A stretch of 7,113 nt of DNA from Parcubacteria group bacterium CG11_big_fil_rev_8_21_14_0_20_41_14. Lineage in GTDB: Bacteria > Patescibacteriota > Patescibacteriia > UBA2169. The stretch spans positions 1 to 7,113 of the forward strand of contig PCVT01000022.1 in assembly GCA_002787075.1 (NCBI GenBank). The letters are read 5' to 3'. Under the pieces are notes generated by a model. The model was given only the letters and a program-made list of their open reading frames with translations. It made no database searches and was not told the origin of the DNA. Positions 1-4,893 of the stretch are shown piece by piece. How positions within the stretch are numbered: position 1 is the stretch's first letter; each line of letters opens with the position of its first letter. The translations under genes and the position numbers were made by a program.

Positions 1-1951
1 AGATGGATTCGCGGTGCATGTTCATTACATCATCATATTGGACAACATGCTTTCTAATGTCAAAGTTATTGCCCTCAACTTTCTTCTGCGCGCTTTCTAT
101 GGCGCGGGATACCATTTTGTTTTCAATGGGCATGTCTTCGGGAACGCCCAAGCGGTTCATCATGTTTTTGATTCGGTCTGACCCGAAAATGCGCATTAAA
201 TCATCTTCCACTGAAATAAAGAATTGGGAAGAGCCAGGATCTCCCTGTCGGCCGGACCGACCGCGCAACTGATTATCAATGCGCCTTGCCTCATGGCGCT
301 CAGTTCCTAAAACATGCAAACCTCCTAAACGCTTCACTTCAACAGCTAGTTCTTTATCAAATGGCGCGCCACCGAGCACAATGTCAACCCCGCGTCCTGC
401 CATGTTCGTGGCAAGTGTCACGGACGACTTGGCTCCTGCTTGGGCGATGATTTCCGCTTCGCGTTCATGGTTTTTCGCGTTCAAAATTTCGTGCTTTACC
501 CCAGCGTGCCGTAAAATCTCGGAAAATTCTTCGTTCTGTTCAATGGAAATGGTTCCTACTAAAACTGGCTGTCCTTTATCTTGCCTTTTCTTGATCTCGC
601 GCACCAATGCCTCATATTTTCCTTTGCTGGATTTGTACACCCTATCTTGATGGTCTAACCGCTCAATTGGTTTGTTGGTTGGAATTACGTACACATCTAA
701 ATTATAGATGCGCCTGAATTCCTCTTCCTCGGTTTTGGCGGTTCCGGTCATGCCGGCGAGCTTCGGATAAAGCCGGAAATAATTCTGAAATGTGATGGTT
801 GCCAAAGTTCGGGATTCGCGCTTTATCTCAACTCCTTCTTTTGCTTCAATTGCCTGATGCAATCCCTCGGAATATCTTCGACCTTGCATTAAGCGGCCTG
901 TAAATTCATCCACAATAATGATTTCATTATCCTGCTCCACATAATCTTTATCTTTTTCAAACAAAGTATTTGCTTTTAAGGCCTGTTCTATATGATGCAC
1001 GCTGTCTAACCCAGCGTCTGTATAAATGTTTTCCACGCCAAGCCATTGTTCCATTTTCTTTATGCCTTGCTCTGACAAAGTAGATGAACGCATTTTTTCA
1101 TCTATATTATAATCCTCATTTTCTTTAAGCTGTTTTACTAGCTTCGCGTATTTGTAATATAAATCAATTGGCCGATTATCAGGCGCGCTGATGATGAGCG
1201 GAGTTCTGGCCTCGTCTATAAGGATAGAGTCAACTTCGTCCACTATGGCGAAATTGAAAGGCCGTTGCACCATTTGCTCAACTTTTGAAACCATGTTGTC
1301 GCGCAGATAATCAAATCCAAATTCGTTGTTCGTTCCGTATGTGATGTCTGCCTGGTATGCCTCTTTGCGGGATGCTGGGCGAAGATGATCATAATCAATT
1401 TCTACCATTAGTGTTGCTGGATCCGCAATTTCATCAGACGCTGCTTTGACACTATTATCATACAAATACGATTTCTCATGCTGAATAACTCCCACTGACA
1501 AGCCAAGGAAATCATATACTTGCGCCATCCACACCGCGTCTCTGCGGGCAAGGTAGTCGTTCACTGTAACCACATGCGCGCCTTTGCCTTCTAAAGCGTT
1601 CAGATAGGTTGCTAAAGTAGCAACCAAAGTTTTTCCTTCTCCAGTTCTCATTTCCGCGATATCGCCTTGATTCAATACCATGCCTCCGATTAACTGCACG
1701 TCAAAATGGCGCATGCCAAGAGTGCGCTTTGCTGCCTCGCGAACCGCGGCAAACGCGCGCGGTAAAATCTGGTCTAGAGTTTTTCCGTTTTTTAATTCAG
1801 AACGCAATTCTTCGGTAACTGCTTTAAGCTGGTCATCTGATTTGCTCTGAAACTCTTTTTCCAATGAATTGATTTTCTCAACCAAAGGATTAAGCTTTTT
1901 CTTTATATGCTTATCTCCTGGGTCGCCTAAAATTTTATCTATGAATGACAT
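1..1951 (-). CDS. secA: Preprotein translocase ATPase SecA (3' end outside window)
   Basis: SecA is the cytosolic motor that uses ATP to push preproteins through the SecYEG channel. The first 650 codons are visible, starting at the ATG whose A is base 1951 (MSFIDKILGD). Landmarks: Walker A GEGKT at residues 104-108; NDYLARRDA at 131-139; YGTNNEFGFDYLRDN at about 205-219; Walker B and DEAD-like VDEVDSILIDEART from 237; second nucleotide-binding domain motif MAGRGVDIVLGG from 517; QLRGRSGRQGDPGSSQFF at about 562-579; the frame leaves the window at YDDVMNMHRESI. The rest of the helical domains and the C-terminal linker are missing only because the window ends. About 35 extra residues (158-195) lie between GVIQHE and the REAY-type segment, compared with E. 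coli SecA; as I recall, CPR SecAs share this. No Shine-Dalgarno sequence precedes the start, and a -10 box lies 12 bp upstream, so the leader would be only about 6 nt. No frameshift is seen. Confidence 0.97.
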   Translation of the reverse strand, partial: MSFIDKILGDPGDKHIKKKLNPLVEKINSLEKEFQSKSDDQLKAVTEELRSELKNGKTLDQILPRAFAAVREAAKRTLGMRHFDVQLIGGMVLNQGDIAEMRTGEGKTLVATLATYLNALEGKGAHVVTVNDYLARRDAVWMAQVYDFLGLSVGVIQHEKSYLYDNSVKAASDEIADPATLMVEIDYDHLRPASRKEAYQADITYGTNNEFGFDYLRDNMVSKVEQMVQRPFNFAIVDEVDSILIDEARTPLIISAPDNRPIDLYYKYAKLVKQLKENEDYNIDEKMRSSTLSEQGIKKMEQWLGVENIYTDAGLDSVHHIEQALKANTLFEKDKDYVEQDNEIIIVDEFTGRLMQGRRYSEGLHQAIEAKEGVEIKRESRTLATITFQNYFRLYPKLAGMTGTAKTEEEEFRRIYNLDVYVIPTNKPIERLDHQDRVYKSSKGKYEALVREIKKRQDKGQPVLVGTISIEQNEEFSEILRHAGVKHEILNAKNHEREAEIIAQAGAKSSVTLATNMAGRGVDIVLGGAPFDKELAVEVKRLGGLHVLGTERHEARRIDNQLRGRSGRQGDPGSSQFFISVEDDLMRIFGSDRIKNMMNRLGVPEDMPIENKMVSRAIESAQKKVEGNNFDIRKHVVQYDDVMNMHRESI

Positions 1952-1963
1952 AATAATGTTTCC

Positions 1964-1992
1964 ATTCTACCATAAACTATGCTAAAATAGAA
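1964..1992 (-). promoter_or_regulatory. Putative secA promoter, extended -10 type
   Basis: Read on the minus strand, TGGTAGAAT gives an extended -10 (TG, one base, then TAGAAT at 1969-1964). The hexamer at 17-bp spacing is TTCTAT (1992-1987), a poor -35, so the extended -10 would carry recognition. A better-looking TTGCAC sits at 1998-1993, but its 23-bp spacing is too long. The predicted start of transcription is near 1957, leaving about 6 nt before the ATG. Confidence 0.5.
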
Positions 1993-2040
1993 GTGCAAGC
2001 ATATACATAAAAATAGCTAATTTTAGCCAAGATACGCAAT

Positions 2041-2069
2041 TAGACATTTGGGAAATTTTATGCTATTAT
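2041..2069 (+). promoter_or_regulatory. Sigma70-type promoter of the small-ORF / structured-RNA unit
   Basis: TAGACA (2041-2046) is five of six to the -35 consensus. It is followed by an exact 17-bp spacer and TATTAT (2064-2069), with the TG of an extended -10 at 2061-2062. Transcription should begin near 2076. This is one of the best-matching promoters in the window, and it points into the 2076-2838 unit, away from secA. Confidence 0.75.
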
Positions 2070-2126
2070 GAATCTTCAAAATTGCTCGTTAAACAATCCC
2101 CCAAAACTATAGAAAGAGGTAACAAT

Positions 2127-2408
2127 ATGCATAGCGACCGAACGGGGGCGGACACTCAAAGAATTCTTGACGAAAATGCTTTCGGCCTTGGACCTCCTCA
2201 AGAGCCAGAAGAAATCAAAGAACTTCTATTCTGGCTTCTAACATTGCCAAATAATTTATCTGGCAATGAGGTTGGACGCATTGCTGAAGAATTTGGTCAA
2301 GAACGTTGCAAAGGAATTCGGATACAGCGGATTACAGCGCTAAAAAAATTATATCAAATCCGCAGTACTCCGGAATTTGAAAGCCACTTCAAAAAGTACA
2401 TGCAATAA
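2127..2408 (+). CDS. Hypothetical 93-aa protein, family not recognised
   Basis: I do not recognise this protein. The ATG at 2127 is preceded by AGAAAGAGGT (ending 2120) at 6-nt spacing, a good ribosome binding site. The frame stays open further upstream to a TTG at 2082, but that start has no site of its own. The product begins MHSDRTGADTQRILDENAFG and is charged and soluble, with no signal peptide or membrane segment. It has a Gly/Pro-containing linker (GLGPPQEPEE), a hydrophobic helix (EIKELLFWLLTLP) and a basic C-terminal half (GIRIQRITALKKLYQIRSTP) that could be helical. Many codons begin with G or A, as expected of real coding sequence. Its own promoter lies at 2041-2069. Two perfect 8-bp inverted repeats lie inside the frame, so an alternative is that the stretch is part of a structured RNA. 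It ends five bases before a run of hairpins. Confidence 0.55.
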   Translation: MHSDRTGADTQRILDENAFGLGPPQEPEEIKELLFWLLTLPNNLSGNEVGRIAEEFGQERCKGIRIQRITALKKLYQIRSTPEFESHFKKYMQ

Positions 2409-2412
2409 TAAA

Positions 2413-2507
2413 GATGTACTAGTGCCTCTCCCCTTACTAGAACATCTCCTTGGGAGCAATTAAGCTCCCCCACGTTCCGCGACACAGGCGAACAGCCACG
2501 GTCGCGG
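2413..2507 (+). promoter_or_regulatory. Three consecutive stem-loops before the 62-aa ORF
   Basis: Stem-loop 1: GATGT-A-CTAGT (2413-2423) pairs with ACTAG-A-ACATC (2436-2446), ten pairs around one A/A mismatch. Stem-loop 2: GGGAGC (2452-2457) pairs with GCTCCC (2464-2469), loop AATTAA. Stem-loop 3: CCGCGAC (2477-2483) pairs with GTCGCGG (2501-2507); inside it GGC (2487-2489) pairs with GCC (2495-2497), leaving a symmetrical 3/3 internal loop and a GAACA loop. The third ends 8 nt before a strong Shine-Dalgarno sequence (GGAGGT, 2516-2521). CTCC (2446-2449) can also pair with GGAG (2453-2456), which would exclude stem-loop 2. None is followed by a U-run, so they are not terminators. They could be a translational leader, an mRNA processing or stabilising element, or domains of a larger RNA. 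Confidence 0.55.
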
Positions 2508-2528
2508 TTAAAGATGGAGGTAGAAATA

Positions 2529-2717
2529 ATGGAACAAGATTTCGTGGACCCGCAAGAATTAATCGTCGTAGTAAAAGTGGGCGTTCCGACAAATAGGTCG
2601 GACGAACTCACAAGTAGTAGCGCACAAGAAACCGTGCGCCTCGCCAACTCACGAGAGGCCCGATGGGCGCTCCGGCAGGCTGGCCTGCTCCCTCACTCAT
2701 GGGAGTCCAGGCGTTAG
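2529..2717 (+). CDS. Possible 62-aa protein within the structured tract
   Basis: I do not recognise this product. The ATG at 2529 has a near-ideal Shine-Dalgarno sequence, GGAGGT at 2516-2521, with 7-nt spacing. An in-frame ATG at 2514 overlaps that site and is less likely. The product starts MEQDFVDPQELIVVVKVGVP, then turns Arg/Ser-rich and ends in HSWESRR. About a third of codons start with G, which favours coding. Against coding, four or five hairpins fall inside the frame, the C-terminal half reads like translated structural RNA, and no domain or membrane segment is visible. It would be co-transcribed with the 93-aa ORF, 120 bp downstream of it. Whether it is translated is open. Confidence 0.35.
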   Translation: MEQDFVDPQELIVVVKVGVPTNRSDELTSSSAQETVRLANSREARWALRQAGLLPHSWESRR

Positions 2718-2738
2718 CAAATAGCCCTTTCCAAGCGT

Positions 2739-2838
2739 GGGTCAGTGATGAAAATCTAAAGGATATAACCAGGATTGCTTCGGCACCTCCCCCTTGGTTT
2801 ACTCCTAAAGATATATTCATCACTGGCCCTCTTTTTTT
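2739..2838 (+). terminator. Long branched-looking intrinsic terminator of the plus-strand unit
   Basis: GGGTCAGTGATGA (2739-2751) pairs with TCATCACTGGCCC (2817-2829): 13 pairs with one G-U, followed by T7 at 2832-2838. The interior continues the helix: ATCT/AGAT (2754-2757 with 2809-2812), an AA/AA internal loop, AGGA/TCCT (2760-2763 with 2803-2806), AACCA/TGGTT (2767-2771 with 2795-2799), GG/CC (2772-2773 with 2786-2787), and TGC-TTCG-GCA (2776-2785), a stable UUCG tetraloop. At 91 nt it is far longer than an ordinary terminator. It ends the unit that starts near 2076 and protects the convergent alaS. Confidence 0.75.
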
Positions 2839-2843
2839 ACAAT

Positions 2844-2868
2844 AAAAAAGACTCCTGACACCTTTTTT
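2844..2868 (-). terminator. Weak A/T-stem terminator candidate after alaS
   Basis: Just past the alaS stop, AAAAAAG (2844-2850) and CTTTTTT (2862-2868) can pair around an 11-nt loop, giving a T-tract on either strand. The stem is almost all A-T, so it is weak, but there is no other obvious minus-strand terminator before the structured tract. Confidence 0.3.
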
Positions 2869-2869
2869 T

Positions 2870-4699
2870 CTATTCCAGCACTGCCTTAATCCTGCGCACG
2901 CCAGCGGAAGATGCCTGCTCTTTTGTGATTTTGAAATGTCCCATATCGCCGGTTCGTTCCACATGCGGGCCGCCGCAGATTTCTTTTGAAATATCACCAA
3001 TTGAATATAATTTCACCTTGTCCCCATATTTTGATTCAAACAATCCCATAGCGCCCTGCGCTTTTGCTTCGCTAACGCTCATTTCTTCGCAGGAAACCGA
3101 AAGATCAGCCGCAATGGCGTTGTTGACAAAATCTTCTACTTGACGAATTTCTTCTTCAGTCATTTTTTCTCCATGGGAAAAATCGAAACGCAATCGCTCT
3201 GCTGTGATATTACTCCCCTTTTGCTGAACATGCTCGCCAAGCACCTTACGAAGCGCGGCGTGCAGAAGATGAGTCGCGGTGTGGTACTTGGTGGTCATTT
3301 CGGAATTATCAGCGAGCCCGCCTTTAAATCTGCCTTCAGTCGCAGTGCGAGAAAGTTCCTGATGCTTATTAAATTCCTCGTAAAATTCTTTGTCATCAAC
3401 TGAAAGATTCTGCTCTTTGGCCAATTCTTTAGTCATTTCAAGCGGGAATCCGAATGACTGGAACAAATCAAACGCATCCTTACCGCTGATGACCTGATCT
3501 GACATGCCTTCTTTAGAAACCAAATCCTTGAATTGCTTTAAACCACGTTCTAATGTTTTAGTAAATTTTTCTTCTTCCTGATTAAGCTCTTGAATAATAG
3601 AATCTTTCTTATTCTGCACATCAGGATATTGGCTACCCATAATCTCAATCACTTTTTCGGCAATCTTTGCGCAGAACATGTCTTTGATGCCAATCAACCG
3701 GCCATGACGAATTGCTCTGCGGATAAGCTTGCGCACCACATATCCTTGATCTAAATTAGACGGAACAGCTCCATCAGATATTATCATAACTGCTGAACGG
3801 ATATGGTCAGTAATAACCCGCTCTGACTGCTCATTTTGCATATTAGACAATTCGCGCACCTTTTCCTGAATCGGTTTAAGCGTATCCATCTCAAACACGC
3901 AATCTGATCCATTTAAGATTGTAACAGTACGCTCCACACCCATGCCAGTATCAACATTTTTCTGCGAAAGCGGCTCATAAGTTCCATCATCTTTTTTGTT
4001 GAATTCCATGAACACATTATTCCAGATTTCAACATATTTGCCACATGAACACCCTGGCTTACACGCATCAGAGCACGCGTCTTTTGCCACATCATAAAAA
4101 ATTTCAGTATCTGGACCACATGGCCCTGTTTTGCCGGCCGGACCCCACCAATTATCCTCTTTTCCAAGCGGAAAAATCCTTGTTCCCCCCCTTGCCAAGG
4201 GGGGGTTAGGGGGGGTCGCGCCATTGTCGCATACGACTGCCTCTATATCTGCTTTTTTAAAGCACTCCTGCCAAATTTTAATTGACTCTTCATCTTTGGC
4301 AACTTCCTCATCGCCTTCATACACAGTGACGAACAATCTGTTTGGATCAATGCCAAGCCATTTTTTATCAGTTAAAAATTCCCAGCTCCAGGCAATGGAT
4401 TCTTTTTTGAAATAATCACCCAAACTCCAATTGCCAAGCATCTCAAAAAACGTGAGATGAGTGTTATCGCCTACGTCATCAATATCCCCGGTGCGCACGC
4501 ATTTCTGCACATCAACCAAGCGCGTTCCCTCAGGATGTTTCTCTCCCATCAAATAAGGAACTAAAGGATGCATGCCAGCTGTTGTGAACAGCACGGTTGG
4601 ATCATTTTCCGGAATTAAAGAAGCAGAAGGAATCAACGCATGCCCCTTTTCCTTAAAAAATTCAAAATATTTTTCGCGCAGTTCTGTTGCTGTTATCAT
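2870..4699 (-). CDS. alaS: Alanine-tRNA ligase, short form without the C-Ala domain
   Basis: Charges tRNA(Ala) with alanine in the cytosol and clears mischarged Ser/Gly. The 609-aa product has class II catalytic motifs: TVLFTTAGMHPLVPYLMG near the N-terminus, QKCVRTGDIDDVGDNTHLTF then FEMLGNWSLGDYF, TGPCGPDTEIFYD, and motif 3 DTGMGVERTVTIL at about 251-263. The editing domain keeps its zinc ligands, HTATH (His473, His477) and CGGPH (Cys575, His579). The protein ends about 30 residues later (RIKAVLE), whereas typical bacterial AlaRS is about 870 aa and continues with the DHHA1/C-Ala domain. The end is an ordinary stop with no sign of a frameshift, so this looks native; I recall similar short forms in CPR bacteria. 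A Cys-rich patch (CSDACKPGCSCGKY) follows motif 2. Residues 162-173 come from an inserted palindromic repeat. The ATG at 4699 has no Shine-Dalgarno sequence, and the predicted transcript starts 2 nt upstream. Confidence 0.95.
   Translation of the reverse strand: MITATELREKYFEFFKEKGHALIPSASLIPENDPTVLFTTAGMHPLVPYLMGEKHPEGTRLVDVQKCVRTGDIDDVGDNTHLTFFEMLGNWSLGDYFKKESIAWSWEFLTDKKWLGIDPNRLFVTVYEGDEEVAKDEESIKIWQECFKKADIEAVVCDNGATPPNPPLARGGTRIFPLGKEDNWWGPAGKTGPCGPDTEIFYDVAKDACSDACKPGCSCGKYVEIWNNVFMEFNKKDDGTYEPLSQKNVDTGMGVERTVTILNGSDCVFEMDTLKPIQEKVRELSNMQNEQSERVITDHIRSAVMIISDGAVPSNLDQGYVVRKLIRRAIRHGRLIGIKDMFCAKIAEKVIEIMGSQYPDVQNKKDSIIQELNQEEEKFTKTLERGLKQFKDLVSKEGMSDQVISGKDAFDLFQSFGFPLEMTKELAKEQNLSVDDKEFYEEFNKHQELSRTATEGRFKGGLADNSEMTTKYHTATHLLHAALRKVLGEHVQQKGSNITAERLRFDFSHGEKMTEEEIRQVEDFVNNAIAADLSVSCEEMSVSEAKAQGAMGLFESKYGDKVKLYSIGDISKEICGGPHVERTGDMGHFKITKEQASSAGVRRIKAVLE
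4185..4215. repeat. C7/G7 palindromic repeat inserted in frame in alaS
   Basis: On the plus strand C7-TT (4185-4193) and AA-G7 (4197-4205) form a perfect 9-bp inverted repeat around GCC, followed by TTA and a second G7 run (4209-4215). In alaS it is read as TPPNPPLARGGT (residues 162-173), just before the conserved RIFPLGKEDNWW. Elements that translate to NPPLARGG or NPPLAKGG-like peptides are dispersed in many bacterial genomes, from general knowledge. Here it sits in a loop between the catalytic segments without breaking the frame. Confidence 0.75.
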
Positions 4700-4707
4700 A
4701 TAGTATG

Positions 4708-4736
4708 ATGATACCGAAATTTAAGCATATTTGCAA
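4708..4736 (-). promoter_or_regulatory. Putative alaS promoter, -35 shared with prs
   Basis: On the minus strand TTGCAA (4736-4731), a 17-bp spacer and TATCAT (4713-4708). Transcription would begin near 4701, only 2 nt before the alaS ATG, giving an essentially leaderless mRNA. Confidence 0.6.
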
Positions 4737-4759
4737 TATCTAAATTATTGATCTATACT
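4731..4759 (+). promoter_or_regulatory. Putative prs promoter, -35 shared with alaS
   Basis: TTGCAA (4731-4736), a 17-bp spacer and TATACT (4754-4759). Transcription would begin near 4766. The -35 hexamer is its own reverse complement and is the same six bases used by the alaS promoter, at the same spacing. CATAAT at 4765-4770 is an alternative -10 but has no -35 at proper spacing. Confidence 0.65.
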
Positions 4760-4768
4760 AAAAGCATA

Positions 4769-4837
4769 ATGAAACACAACTATAAATCTAAGTCCAAGGA
4801 GGACGAGATAACAAGATGTATAAACCGCCACATATAA
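4769..4837 (+). CDS. Candidate 22-codon leader peptide of prs
   Basis: A short ORF starts at ATG 4769, 3 nt after the predicted start of transcription, matching the leaderless layout of the minus-strand genes here. It begins MKHNYKSKSKEDE and ends CINRHI, with TAA at 4835-4837 falling in the loop of the terminator-like hairpin (4822-4853). There is no run of a single regulatory amino acid; it is rich in Lys, Ser and Asn. A second frame, in frame with prs, starts at ATG 4816 after AAGGAGG (4796-4802, spacing 13) and would extend Prs by 26 residues. The layout resembles a translated leader controlling an attenuator, but translation of such a short ORF cannot be shown from sequence alone. Confidence 0.35.
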   Translation: MKHNYKSKSKEDEITRCINRHI

Positions 4838-4853
4838 TTTTGGGCGGTTTTTT
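4822..4853 (+). terminator. Attenuator-like hairpin in the prs leader
   Basis: AAACCGCC (4822-4829) pairs perfectly with GGCGGTTT (4843-4850) around a 13-nt loop, and the run of six T spans 4848-4853. It lies about 55 nt after the predicted prs transcription start and 40 nt before the prs start codon, so it would terminate prs transcription unless disrupted. A ribosome on the 22-codon ORF (stop in the loop), or one starting at ATG 4816, would block it. Upstream, GTCC (4792-4795) and GGAC (4801-4804) can enclose the AAGGAGG sequence. Confidence 0.65.
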
Positions 4854-4893
4854 GATCTTTCACAATCAAAATAAAACACAAGGAGTAGAGAAA

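Larger units (their letters stand above)
2413..2838 (+). ncRNA. Candidate structured RNA region, no known class
   Basis: The 426 bases after the 93-aa ORF hold a dense series of inverted repeats and end in a terminator. In order: 2413-2446, 2452-2469, 2477-2507, 2577-2611 (GUGGG/CUCAC outer, TCCGAC/GTCGGA inner, loop AAATAG), 2620-2639 (GCGCAC/GTGCGC), 2658-2668 (GCCC/GGGC), 2675-2687 (GCAGG/CCTGC, loop CTGG), 2688-2705 (CTCCC/GGGAG, competes at its edge with the previous one), and the long 2739-2829 hairpin. Parts are clearly richer in G+C (37/60 in 2461-2520, 41/60 in 2641-2700) than coding DNA nearby (25/60 in 3421-3480). I looked for RNase P RNA, tmRNA, SRP RNA and 6S hallmarks and saw none. 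The same DNA can encode a 62-aa ORF, so structured mRNA is a real alternative. Transcript start, maturation and function are unknown. Confidence 0.45.

Noticed and set aside
3..650. Plus-strand frames of 89 and 123 codons opposite secA
   Set aside because: They lie antisense to well-conserved SecA coding sequence and have no family resemblance or ribosome site.
2017..2028. GCTAATTTTAGC inverted repeat between secA and the small-ORF promoter
   Set aside because: Short and A/T-rich, with no neighbouring half-sites; could be a weak operator but chance is likely.
2068..2112. Short ORF starting at ATG 2068 (14 codons)
   Set aside because: The ATG overlaps the -10 box and would lie upstream of the predicted transcription start.
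2746..2752. GTGATGA resembling a snoRNA box C
   Set aside because: No box D in a matching position, C/D guide RNAs are not bacterial, and the bases are fully explained by the terminator stem.
2413..2838. tmRNA, RNase P RNA, SRP RNA or 6S RNA
   Set aside because: None of the conserved core sequences of these RNAs (such as the tmRNA tRNA-like ends or the RNase P P4 region) could be found.
2663..2845. Plus-strand 60-codon frame overlapping the 62-aa ORF and reading through the terminator
   Set aside because: Its stop lies after the T7 of the terminator and it has no Shine-Dalgarno sequence. Part of it reads protein-like, so a frameshifted older gene joining the two frames was considered, but nothing confirms it.
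2608..3000. Minus-strand 130-codon frame spanning the terminator and the alaS end
   Set aside because: It overlaps the conserved AlaRS C-terminus in another frame and crosses two T-tracts; no supporting start site.
4816..4893. 26-residue N-terminal extension of Prs from ATG 4816
   Set aside because: The ribosome site is 13 nt away, the segment is not family-like and runs through a hairpin, while ATG 4894 has AAGGAG at 8 nt and the expected N-terminus. Kept only as a possible leader element.
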